A DNA stretch of 9,770 bases from CAZHJK01 sp964533275. GTDB taxonomy: Bacteria > Bacillota > Clostridia > Eubacteriales > Garciellaceae. Shown here piece by piece: positions 1 to 6,447 of this stretch. Both the position numbers and the translations under genes were made by a program. The notes beneath the pieces were generated by a model, which was given only the letters and a program-made list of their open reading frames with translations, was not told the DNA's origin and did no database searches. The stretch is taken from the NCBI GenBank assembly GCA_964533275.1, contig CAZHJK010000046.1:1-9770 (forward strand), read 5' to 3'. Position 1 is the stretch's first letter. Every line of letters begins with the position of its first letter.

Positions 1-26
1 GGAACGTGTAATTTCATTTATTACTA

Positions 27-87
27 TGTCAAAACAATACGACGCCTTTTTTATCAAATGTGACACTACCCCCGTCCCTTTGACACC
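27..87. repeat. Possible REP-like repeat or mobile-element remnant
   Basis: This AT-rich leader contains an out-of-character C-rich block (about 67-78). It is flanked by two direct TGACAC copies at 61-66 and 81-86. A 7-bp inverted pair, TGTCAAA (27-33) and TTTGACA (79-85), brackets the segment. The general form, a GTGTCAAA-type end next to a GGGACGG-type core on the reverse strand, resembles dispersed REP-like sequences associated with Y1 transposases in Firmicutes. That resemblance is from memory and no transposase gene is visible here. Confidence 0.35.
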
Positions 88-171
88 TCAATTTAATTAT
101 CGTTTTTCTTCCATGTAAATTCCATATTTTAGATTAATAAAATATATAACGGGTAAGATAATTAAATAAAA

Positions 172-182
172 AGGAAAGGAGT
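172..182 (+). promoter_or_regulatory. Ribosome binding site fixing a TTG start
   Basis: A GGAAAGGAG run lies 9 bases before TTG at 191. No ATG or GTG in the same frame lies at a better distance, so this site decides the non-ATG start of the molybdenum hydroxylase large subunit. I could not identify a convincing -35/-10 promoter pair in the preceding bases. Confidence 0.7.
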
Positions 183-190
183 GTAGCTAT

Positions 191-2518
191 TTGAGTAATT
201 TTCATTCAATAGGGACATCTGTCACTAGACAGGATGCCCAAGAAAAGGTAACAGGACGACAACGCTATATTAATGATTCCCATTTCCCAGGTCTTTTATA
301 TGCTGCTTTAAAGACTAGCACCCATGCCCATGCCCGTATTAAATCCATAGACACCTCCAAGGCAATAAAAGCAGAGGGTGTTCAAGCAGTATTAACAGGA
401 GAGGATTTTCCTGTAACTCTAGGGTTATATATGGGTGATAAACCTCCCTTAGCCCATGGAAAGGTTCGGTATTATGGAGAACCTGTGGCTGCAATTATTG
501 CAAATAGCGAGCAAGAGGCTAAGGCTGCTCTAAATTTAATTACTATAGAATATGAAGAACTTCCCATTGTTTCCTCTGTGCGGGGAGCCCTAGAGGAAAA
601 TGCCCCACTAATACATGAAGACATATCTAAATACAAACATATCCCTGCTGTTATTCCCGAACCAGGTAAAAATATATCTAATCGAACTAAAATCCGAAAA
701 GGAGATATTAGGAGTGGTTTTGAAAAAGCAGATGTGATTATAGAAGCCTCCTTTTCCTTTCCACCAGGAGATCATGTAGCAATGGAACCTAGAGTAGCTA
801 TTGCAAGAATTAGTTCCAAGGGTGATATAGTAATTAAATCAACTACCCAAGCCCCCTTTATTGTAAAATCACTATTAGGTTATAATTTTGATATTCCCAT
901 AGGTAAGATTAATGTAGAATCGCCGCCTGTAGGAGGAGGTTTTGGAGGAAAGGCAGGTTTGCAATTAGAAGCACTAGTATATTTACTCTCTCGTTCAGTG
1001 GGAGGGCGTTCAGTTAAGCTTGTTAATACCCGTGAACAGGATTTAGTAAGTTCACCAGGGCATATAGGTATGGATGCAGATGTTAAATTAGGCTGCACAA
1101 AAGAAGGTGAACTAGTTGCTGCAGAACTTACATACTTATTTGACGGAGGTGCCTATGCTGATTATGCTGTAAATGTCAGTAGAGCAGCCGCCATTTCCTG
1201 TACAGGTCCTTATCGTATTCCAAGTGTTTCCTGCGACTCCCTTTGTGTCTATACAAATCATCCCTTTGCAACGGCATATAGGGGCTTTGGACATATAGAG
1301 CTTGCCTTTGCTATTGAGCGTTCGATAGATATATTGGCAGAAAAACTAGGAATGGATACAATGGAATTCCGCCTTAAAAACGCAATAGTGGAAGGTGATA
1401 CCTCCCCTACCCTACATGTTTTGGATGCAAATACTGGAGATTTACCAGAATGTATTCGAAGAGCTGCTACTATGATTAATTGGAAGGAAGGCAGTAAATT
1501 AGAGGTTTCTGCTAATAAGGTTCGTGCTAAGGGAATGGGACTTCTTTGGAAATCACCGGCTATGCCTACTAATACAGATGCTGGTGTCATATTAACCTTC
1601 AATGAAGATGCAAGCATAAATTTACAAACAGGTATTGTAGAAATCGGCCAAGGTACCTTTACCGCCCTTGCACAAATTGTAGCAGAAAAGTTTAAAATAG
1701 ATTCGGATAAAGTCCATGTTGTAGAGGATATAAACACTAAAACAGCTCCCCATGATTGGGCTACTGCTGCTAGTAGAAGCCTTATGATGGCTGGTCGTGC
1801 TGCAATAGATGCTTCTAATGATGCCATTTCTCAATTAAAGAGAACAGCATCTATAGTTCTGCGTTGTCCACCAGATGATTTAGAGGTGGCCCATGGGCGT
1901 GTTTTCTTAAGGGACGAACCAAAAATCGGAGTTCCAATGGAAGATGTGGCTATAGGCTATGTTTATCCCAATGGTAATGCTATTGAAGGTCAGGTAATAG
2001 GCAGGGGACGATATATCGCAAGGGGTCTTTCAGGCATAGATCCTGAGACAGGAGAAGGTCACCCCGAATTAGAGTGGACTCTCGGTGCAGAAGCCGTTGA
2101 GGTGGAAGTAGATCTTATAGATGGAAGCTATGATGTTCTTAAGGCTGTGTGCTGTATGGATGTTGGAACCCTAATCAATCCTAAACTAGCACATAGACAG
2201 GTTGTAGGCGCACTTGGAATGGGTCTAAGCTTTGCCCGAAATGAGGGTTTTCTATTCAATAATAGAGAGCAGGTTACAAACGATGATCTTCGCACCCATA
2301 AAATATTACGATATGGAGAACATCCCGAATACCAAGTTGAATTCTTAACCACTCCCCAAGGAGATGGCCCATATGGAGCAAGAGGTTTGGGTGAACAAGG
2401 TGTTGTAGGCGTACCTGGTGCATTATCTAACGCTCTTTCAAGAGCTATTGGAAAGCCATTAAATGTACTGCCATTAACCCCTGAATCAATATGGAAAACC
2501 ATAAAGGAGGTTGAATAA
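191..2518 (+). CDS. Xanthine dehydrogenase-family Mo-pterin-binding large subunit
   Basis: Catalytic subunit of a cytoplasmic molybdenum hydroxylase, which inserts a water-derived oxygen into a heterocycle or aldehyde. At 775 residues it has the usual length for a stand-alone large subunit. An a/b-hammerhead domain occupies roughly residues 15-125, followed by the Mo-cofactor domains. Visible cofactor motifs are QAPF (220-223), GGGFGGK (248-254), EIGQG (484-488) and the C-terminal GLGEQG, whose Glu735 aligns with the family's catalytic base. AYRGFG carries Arg364, matching the FRGFG arginine of xanthine dehydrogenases; the AYRCSFR loop of CO dehydrogenase is absent. The start is TTG behind a good RBS. 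The stop overlaps the next start by one base (TAATG), implying translational coupling. The substrate could be xanthine, hypoxanthine or another heterocycle and cannot be fixed from this sequence. Confidence 0.93.
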   Translation: MSNFHSIGTSVTRQDAQEKVTGRQRYINDSHFPGLLYAALKTSTHAHARIKSIDTSKAIKAEGVQAVLTGEDFPVTLGLYMGDKPPLAHGKVRYYGEPVAAIIANSEQEAKAALNLITIEYEELPIVSSVRGALEENAPLIHEDISKYKHIPAVIPEPGKNISNRTKIRKGDIRSGFEKADVIIEASFSFPPGDHVAMEPRVAIARISSKGDIVIKSTTQAPFIVKSLLGYNFDIPIGKINVESPPVGGGFGGKAGLQLEALVYLLSRSVGGRSVKLVNTREQDLVSSPGHIGMDADVKLGCTKEGELVAAELTYLFDGGAYADYAVNVSRAAAISCTGPYRIPSVSCDSLCVYTNHPFATAYRGFGHIELAFAIERSIDILAEKLGMDTMEFRLKNAIVEGDTSPTLHVLDANTGDLPECIRRAATMINWKEGSKLEVSANKVRAKGMGLLWKSPAMPTNTDAGVILTFNEDASINLQTGIVEIGQGTFTALAQIVAEKFKIDSDKVHVVEDINTKTAPHDWATAASRSLMMAGRAAIDASNDAISQLKRTASIVLRCPPDDLEVAHGRVFLRDEPKIGVPMEDVAIGYVYPNGNAIEGQVIGRGRYIARGLSGIDPETGEGHPELEWTLGAEAVEVEVDLIDGSYDVLKAVCCMDVGTLINPKLAHRQVVGALGMGLSFARNEGFLFNNREQVTNDDLRTHKILRYGEHPEYQVEFLTTPQGDGPYGARGLGEQGVVGVPGALSNALSRAIGKPLNVLPLTPESIWKTIKEVE

Positions 2519-3357
2519 TGATACCCTTTGATTTTCAATATTATCGACCTGACACAATAGAAGAAGCAACAATGACTTTTAAGGACTTAGATGCTAAAAA
2601 GCTTTCCCCTATCTATTATGGCGGCGGAACTGAGATCATAACCCAGGCAAGAAAACAAGTTCTTTCAACAGGTGCTGTTATCGATATAAAAAACATTTCA
2701 GAATGTAAGATGCATGAAGAAAGTGATGGACTATTAATCTTTGGAGCTGCTCTTACCCTAACTGAAATAATAGAAAAAAACCTATTTCCATTTTTCAGCA
2801 AGGTTTGTCGTCCTATAGCTGATCATACTGTGCGAAACAAATTAACCCTGGGGGGTAATATATGTGGCAAACTACCCTATAGAGAAGCCATTCTTCCCCT
2901 ATTGGTGGTTGACTCTAAAGTAGTGCTAGCAGGGCCTGAAGGAATACGAGAAGTTCCTATAACAAAAGCCTTTGATAAAAGATTACTTTTAAAAAAGGGT
3001 GAGTTTTTTGTTCAGATAAAGGTGCCCAAGGATGTAGTTTCACTTCCATATTTTAATAGAAGGAGAGAAAAGCATACATCCGTGGACTACCCAATAATTA
3101 ACATTGCAGCAGTTAAAAGTGAGAGTAAATTTAAAATGGCCTTTAGTGGTGTATCTGCTCTTCCCTTTAGATCCCAAGAAGTGGAGGACTTTATAAATAA
3201 AAAAGAACTCCCACCGGAAGAAAGAGTTAGTAATGCCATAAATAAGCTTCCTCTCCCCATAAAAAGAGATCAATGGGCATCCTCAGAGTATAGGAAAGCT
3301 CTACTTGAAAAATCCATGAATGAAATGATAGCAGATTTGGAAGGAGTGAGTTTATGA
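2518..3357 (+). CDS. Xanthine dehydrogenase-family FAD-binding subunit
   Basis: Middle electron-transfer subunit (XdhB/CoxM type, 279 residues, normal family length). It binds FAD and passes electrons from the iron-sulfur clusters to NAD+ or another acceptor. The two glycine-rich FAD-binding loops typical of the PCMH fold are present: YYGGGTE (33-39) and TLGGNICG (110-117). The second is followed by a YREAILPLL segment at the place where other members have a less conserved ADxxPALLAL stretch. The C-terminal third matches the CO-dehydrogenase flavoprotein C-terminal domain in position and size. I see no cysteine-rich insertion of the kind that carries an extra 4Fe-4S cluster in 4-hydroxybenzoyl-CoA reductase. 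A strong AAGGAGG lies 7 bases before the ATG. The gene overlaps its upstream neighbour by 1 base and its downstream neighbour by 4 bases (ATGA). Confidence 0.92.
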   Translation: MIPFDFQYYRPDTIEEATMTFKDLDAKKLSPIYYGGGTEIITQARKQVLSTGAVIDIKNISECKMHEESDGLLIFGAALTLTEIIEKNLFPFFSKVCRPIADHTVRNKLTLGGNICGKLPYREAILPLLVVDSKVVLAGPEGIREVPITKAFDKRLLLKKGEFFVQIKVPKDVVSLPYFNRRREKHTSVDYPIINIAAVKSESKFKMAFSGVSALPFRSQEVEDFINKKELPPEERVSNAINKLPLPIKRDQWASSEYRKALLEKSMNEMIADLEGVSL

Positions 3358-3830
3358 TCGAATACAAAGAATTCGCTCAAATAGAACTAAATGTAAATGG
3401 TGAAAAAAGAAAGCTGATTGTTCGTCCAGCTGATACCTTACTACGGGTATTGCGTGAGAAATTAGGTTTGACAGGAGGTAAACCCGGTTGTGAAAATGGA
3501 GATTGCGGAGCCTGTACTGTTTTAGTAAATGGTAAACCCATAAAATCTTGTATTGCCTTAGCTGTTGAAGTCACTGGTCAAGAAATCACTACAATTGAAG
3601 GATTGTCAAATACCGAAATACAAGATGCTTTTATAGAAGAAGGTGGTTTTCAATGTGGCTATTGCACTCCTGGCTTCCTTGTAAATGCCTATGCACTTCT
3701 TAATGAACATCCCGATGCAGATGAGGAATTATCTAAGGAATGGCTACAAAGTAATTTATGTAGATGTACTGGCTATGAAGGTATTGAAAAATCCATAAAA
3801 TCGGCTCAAGAAAAAATCAAAAATAGATAA
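3354..3830 (+). CDS. Xanthine dehydrogenase-family 2x[2Fe-2S] small subunit
   Basis: Iron-sulfur subunit of the hydroxylase (158 residues, the standard XdhC/CoxS size). It relays electrons from the Mo centre to FAD. The N-terminal plant-ferredoxin-like domain has Cys46, Cys51, Cys54 and Cys66 in the expected Cx4CxxCx11C spacing. The C-terminal four-helix domain has Cys101 and Cys104 (in QCGYC) and Cys136 and Cys138 (LCRC) for the second cluster. Gln100, just before Cys101, occupies the position that contacts the molybdopterin in known structures. All eight ligands are present, so the protein looks functional. The ATG overlaps the TGA of the FAD subunit (ATGA) and has an AAGGAG seven bases upstream. 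It is the last gene of the operon; a large palindrome starts one base after its stop. No XdhC-type maturation factor or Mo-cofactor gene is in the window. Confidence 0.94.
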   Translation: MIEYKEFAQIELNVNGEKRKLIVRPADTLLRVLREKLGLTGGKPGCENGDCGACTVLVNGKPIKSCIALAVEVTGQEITTIEGLSNTEIQDAFIEEGGFQCGYCTPGFLVNAYALLNEHPDADEELSKEWLQSNLCRCTGYEGIEKSIKSAQEKIKNR

Positions 3831-3831
3831 A

Positions 3832-3863
3832 AGAAGGCTATGGTACATGTACCATAGCCTTCT
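3832..3863. terminator. Bidirectional terminator, perfect 32-bp palindrome
   Basis: The two halves are exactly self-complementary about the centre at 3847/3848 and can form a 14-bp stem with a CATG tetraloop. It lies between two convergent genes, 1 base after the hydroxylase operon stop and 14 bases before the transporter stop. On the - strand it is followed by a T-rich stretch with TTTTT and TTTTTT runs. On the + strand the following bases are less T-rich, with a TTTTT run only about 10 bases later. It is therefore a better canonical terminator for the transporter than for the hydroxylase operon. Confidence 0.8.
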
Positions 3864-3877
3864 AGCATTTACAATTT

Positions 3878-5266
3878 TTATATAATGCTTAATCCTCTTA
3901 ATATTACCAATGCGATTGCCACGGGTGCAACAAACTTAGTTAAAAATGCATAGGCTCCAGCTAATTCAAAGGTAAAGGGTTTTTCATTATCGAAATTTAA
4001 ATTATTTAAATTAAATATTTCCTTTACAGCATCCTTAGTTTTCATTTTCCAACCTACAAAGATACAAATAAATAGGGCAGTTAGTGGTAAAAATACATTA
4101 GCCGTTGTAAAATCAATAAAATCAAAAATATTCATACCAGCAATACTAATGTCTGACAAGGGTCCTCCATTGGATAATGCCGATGGAAGTCCAATTATAA
4201 ATAAAGCAACGGAAACCAAAATGGTTGTAAATTTACGTCCCCAATTAAATTCCTCAGAAAAATATGCTACAGTCGCTTCCATAAGGGAAATAGTAGAAGT
4301 AATTGCAGCAATAGCTACTAAAACAAAGAATAATACTGAAAAGAATTGTCCCATAAACATATTTTGAAACACTGCTGGCAGAGTTATAAAAACAAGTCCA
4401 GCGCCCTCTGAAGGCTCAAAACCAAAGGCGAACACTGCTGGGAATATAGCAATACCTGCCATAATTGCAATAGTAGTATCTGCAATGGTTACTTGCACTG
4501 CAGTTTTTACTAGGTTTGTCTTTCTAGGTATATAACTCCCATAGGTAGTCATTATTGCCATCCCTAAGCTTAGGGTAAAGAATGCTTGTCCTAAGGCTGC
4601 CAAAATAGCTTCCCCATTAATTTTAGAGAAATCAGGTTTAAATAAGAAGGCTAATCCTTCACCTGCACCTGGAAGTGTTATCGCTCTAATATTTAAAATA
4701 ATGATAATGACAAAAAGTGCCGGCATTAGAATCTTGCTATATTTTTCGATTCCATTTTTTATACCCGATAGTACTACAAACGCAGTAAAAGCTAAAACAA
4801 TAAACTGCCATATAATTGGTTCAACAGGATTTGCGATATAATCTCCAAAATATTGTCCTATCTGTTCTACTGGCATTGTATTAAATACTCCTGTTGCTGC
4901 TCGAACAATATAGGCTAATATCCATCCAGCAACAACTGCATAAAATGATAGGATAAAGAAAGAAGCCGCAACACCTAAAACCCCTGTCATAAACCAAGGA
5001 GTTCGAGGGGCTAACTTTTTAAAGGTAGTAATAGCATTAGCCTCTGCCTTTCTTCCTAACATCATTTCAGAGAGCATCACAGGAATTCCAATAAGTACTA
5101 TACATAATAAATATACTAAGATAAATGCTGCTCCTCCATATTGACCTGTTACATATGGAAATTTCCATAAATTTCCTAACCCGATGGCAGATCCTGCCGC
5201 TGCCGCAATAATACCAAGATTAGATGCAAAACCATCTCTCTTTTTTAGATTATTCTTATCTGTCAC
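3878..5266 (-). CDS. Sodium-dependent amino-acid transporter, NSS/SNF family
   Basis: Integral membrane Na+ symporter of the neurotransmitter:sodium symporter family (462 residues, typical of short bacterial members with 11-12 helices). The TM1 signature GSAIGLGNLWKFPY lies at residues 25-38 and contributes the unwound substrate and Na+ site. TM6 carries the FFTLSLGMAIMTTYGSY segment, the counterpart of the LeuT Na+/substrate helix. In place of the common N-terminal W-x-S-R gate motif this protein has F-A-S-N (13-16), which I believe occurs in a clostridial clade. Characterised bacterial relatives carry aromatic or branched amino acids (TnaT, Tyt1, MhsT); the substrate here is unknown. The start is GTG with GAGGAGG about seven bases upstream. 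It is monocistronic, with its own promoter, and convergent with the hydroxylase operon. Confidence 0.93.
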   Translation of the reverse strand: MTDKNNLKKRDGFASNLGIIAAAAGSAIGLGNLWKFPYVTGQYGGAAFILVYLLCIVLIGIPVMLSEMMLGRKAEANAITTFKKLAPRTPWFMTGVLGVAASFFILSFYAVVAGWILAYIVRAATGVFNTMPVEQIGQYFGDYIANPVEPIIWQFIVLAFTAFVVLSGIKNGIEKYSKILMPALFVIIIILNIRAITLPGAGEGLAFLFKPDFSKINGEAILAALGQAFFTLSLGMAIMTTYGSYIPRKTNLVKTAVQVTIADTTIAIMAGIAIFPAVFAFGFEPSEGAGLVFITLPAVFQNMFMGQFFSVLFFVLVAIAAITSTISLMEATVAYFSEEFNWGRKFTTILVSVALFIIGLPSALSNGGPLSDISIAGMNIFDFIDFTTANVFLPLTALFICIFVGWKMKTKDAVKEIFNLNNLNFDNEKPFTFELAGAYAFLTKFVAPVAIALVILRGLSII

Positions 5267-5325
5267 TTTTTTTCCTCCTCTGACTTTCTATAATGTCTAA
5301 TAATTCAAAAAAATACAATGGATTT

Positions 5326-5354
5326 ATGTTATCACGAACTCAACTTTTTTTCAA
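5326..5354 (-). promoter_or_regulatory. Sigma-A-type promoter of the NSS transporter gene
   Basis: Reading the - strand, TTGAAA (5354-5349) and TAACAT (5331-5326) are separated by exactly 17 bases, close to the housekeeping TTGACA/TATAAT pattern. This gives a leader of roughly 55-60 nt before the GTG at 5266. I see no riboswitch or T-box in that leader. Confidence 0.6.
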
Positions 5355-5484
5355 TATCAAAAATTTTCTAAACTTTTAATTCTTCACTTATTCTTAGAAA
5401 CTTCTAGATAAAACTTATTTATGCATATACTTATTCTATGCACTTTTAATTTCTTAATACAAATCACTTCATTAAAGATTTTAA

Positions 5485-5513
5485 GTATAATGAAATTCAT
5501 CTTTGGTATACTA
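5485..5513 (+). promoter_or_regulatory. Candidate promoter(s) of the small gene, possibly sigma-G
   Basis: GTATA (5485-5489) and TATACTA (5507-5513) are separated by 17 bases, resembling the forespore sigma-G/sigma-F arrangement (gnATA, then cATnnTA). The same stretch also contains a perfect TATAAT at 5486-5491 that could be a sigma-A -10, but no good -35 lies 16-18 bases before it. Either could drive the gene starting at 5535. The sigma assignment is inference. Confidence 0.35.
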
Positions 5514-5534
5514 AATCTATAAGGAGGGATTCTA

Positions 5535-5726
5535 ATGACTAAGAATAAAAATAAGGAAAACTTCATAAATGCTGGTGGAACAGGAAATTTAGATGATGGA
5601 GATAATGAAACAATCATGGTTCCATGGACAGATTCTATATCTGTACCTGCTACAAAATATACTTTAGAAAAAAAGAGAAAAGAAAAAAATGCTAAAGATA
5701 AAAATAGTGTTAATAATTTAAGATAA
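5535..5726 (+). CDS. Small lysine-rich protein of unknown function (63 aa)
   Basis: I do not recognise this family. It is very likely a real gene. An AAGGAGGG sits 7-8 bases before the ATG, a promoter-like stretch lies upstream, and an intrinsic terminator begins 6 bases after the stop. The protein has an N-terminal Asn/Lys-rich stretch, a glycine/acidic segment (GGTGNLDDGD, residues 14-23), a hydrophobic-proline patch containing MVPW and ISVP (28-37), and a very basic C-terminal tail (about 44-63, many Lys). It has no signal peptide, membrane helix or cysteine. The basic tail and possible sigma-G promoter would suit a small spore-core protein, but I cannot match it to any known SASP. It sits alone between the NSS transporter (divergent) and queT (convergent). 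Confidence 0.7.
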   Translation: MTKNKNKENFINAGGTGNLDDGDNETIMVPWTDSISVPATKYTLEKKRKEKNAKDKNSVNNLR

Positions 5727-5732
5727 AGCTAT

Positions 5733-5764
5733 AAAAACAACCTAATATTACTTAGGTTGTTTTT
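5733..5764. terminator. Symmetric intrinsic terminator between small gene and queT
   Basis: A 13-bp stem (5733-5745 with 5752-5764) closes a 6-base loop. The left arm begins with five A and the right arm ends with five T, so the structure reads as hairpin plus U-tract on both strands. It fits termination of the + strand small gene and of the - strand queT transcript, whose stop lies about 40 bases away. Confidence 0.85.
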
Positions 5765-5805
5765 ATAACAGGAGAACTTCCCTGGCAATCACTATTTCAG
5801 TTCTA

Positions 5806-6279
5806 TTATTTAAGTCTATTAAACAAGCTCTTTTTTTCAAGAAGAATTAATAATGGATAGCCTAAACCATAGCAAGCTATTGTTTGTCCAATTGCTATCC
5901 AAATCACATTTACAAAATAGGGTAATCCCAAAGTGTACTTTAACACAAAGGGAATAATTATAGCATTTACAATTATAGAAGGAAGGGGTGCAAATCTTTT
6001 ATCCTTTATCCTACTTGTAATTATTGCTGCAATTAATGATGCCAAACTCCCAAAAATAATGTCAATAATACCTAATGGACTATTAAAATTTGCAATAATG
6101 CATCCAATAAAAAGTCCTGGTATTGCTGCTGGTGTAAAATAGGGCAATATTGTTAATGCTTCTGATACTCTGACCTGAAGTGCCCCATAACTTATAGGAG
6201 CCAATGCTATTGTTAAAACTACATAAATAGCCGCAATTATTGCTCCCTGGGTTAAGAAATTAATCCTTTTATTTATCAT
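5806..6279 (-). CDS. queT: QueT family queuosine-precursor transporter
   Basis: Small hydrophobic membrane protein (157 residues, about five or six helices) of the QueT family. Members are the substrate-specific (S) components thought to bring preQ1 or related 7-deazaguanines into the cell for tRNA queuosine synthesis, probably with a shared ECF energising module. The N-terminal helix is followed by the family-typical segment GALQVRVSEALTILPYF (about residues 32-48), and the rest alternates helices with short loops. The identification is supported independently by a preQ1-I-like riboswitch placed over its ribosome binding site. No ECF ATPase or T-component is in the window, so it presumably uses modules encoded elsewhere. 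It follows the thi genes in the same direction and may partly depend on their transcript. Confidence 0.88.
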   Translation of the reverse strand: MINKRINFLTQGAIIAAIYVVLTIALAPISYGALQVRVSEALTILPYFTPAAIPGLFIGCIIANFNSPLGIIDIIFGSLASLIAAIITSRIKDKRFAPLPSIIVNAIIIPFVLKYTLGLPYFVNVIWIAIGQTIACYGLGYPLLILLEKKSLFNRLK

Positions 6280-6287
6280 TTTTACAT

Positions 6288-6332
6288 CTCCCCGTAGTTT
6301 TTTTTATAGACAGGATTTTGCGAACTGTCTAT
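6288..6332 (-). promoter_or_regulatory. preQ1-I riboswitch controlling queT translation
   Basis: On the - strand an 8-bp perfect stem (6332-6325 with 6313-6306) closes an 11-nt loop, TTCGCAAAATC. An A-rich tail (A8 then CTAC) runs straight into the GGGGAG ribosome binding site of queT. A hairpin, a loop containing UCGCA...UCC, and an A-rich tail ending at the SD is the layout of preQ1 class I aptamers. The loop resembles the type represented by the Thermoanaerobacter tengcongensis riboswitch. Loop bases UUCG can pair with CGGG of the tail to make the H-type pseudoknot. That would hide the SD when ligand is bound, so control is likely translational repression. Confidence 0.75.
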
Positions 6333-6341
6333 ATAGAGATT

Positions 6342-6393
6342 GGTATATGGTAGATCCTCATTGGTATTCCTATAGCGTCTGGTATATGGTAGA
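6342..6393 (+). repeat. Direct repeats of a GGTATAT-GGTAGA unit
   Basis: The 14-mer TGGTATATGGTAGA occurs at 6341-6354 and again at 6380-6393, with a partial GGTATTC copy between them (about 6363-6369). Each copy is itself two heptads of the form GGTANNN. The second copy is nearly complementary to 6408-6420 (12 of 13 bases), so the - strand RNA between thiZ and queT can fold into a hairpin with a 14-base A-rich loop. Confidence 0.75.
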
Positions 6394-6410
6394 GAACTTT
6401 TTCTTTTTCT

Positions 6411-6445
6411 ACCTTATACCTTATACCTTATACCTTATACCTTAT
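6411..6445 (-). repeat. Tandem heptanucleotide repeat, five copies
   Basis: Five perfect uninterrupted copies of ATAAGGT (ACCTTAT on the + strand) begin only 2 bases after the stop codon of the ThiZ-like ATPase. The number of copies could vary by slippage. On the transcribed strand each unit contains a TATAAG string, which resembles a -10 hexamer, but no matching -35 is evident. Confidence 0.95.
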
Positions 6446-6447
6446 AA

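Noticed and set aside
80..85. TTGACA as a -35 box for the hydroxylase operon
   Set aside because: No TATAAT-like hexamer lies 16-18 bases downstream, and the hexamer is part of the REP-like repeat.
1258..1827. A 189-codon open frame on the - strand inside the large hydroxylase subunit gene
   Set aside because: It lies antisense to strongly conserved domains, its translation shows no recognisable family or domain, and it has no ribosome site or promoter. It is a by-product of codon usage on the + strand.
191..2518. Aerobic CO dehydrogenase large subunit (CoxL)
   Set aside because: The AYRCSFR active-site loop is replaced by AYRGFG, and the gene order differs from coxMSL.
2128..2538. A 136-codon open frame on the - strand over the end of the large subunit gene
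   Set aside because: Antisense to the catalytic C-terminal domain, with no family resemblance and no initiation signals.
5267..5325. Leader of the NSS transporter considered for a T-box or amino-acid riboswitch
   Set aside because: Only about 60 bases separate the promoter from the GTG, with no T-box motif, specifier stem or terminator hairpin.
6411..6445. Heptad array considered as a CRISPR or attachment site
   Set aside because: The units are 7 bases with no spacers, and there is no cas gene or integrase nearby. It is a simple tandem repeat.
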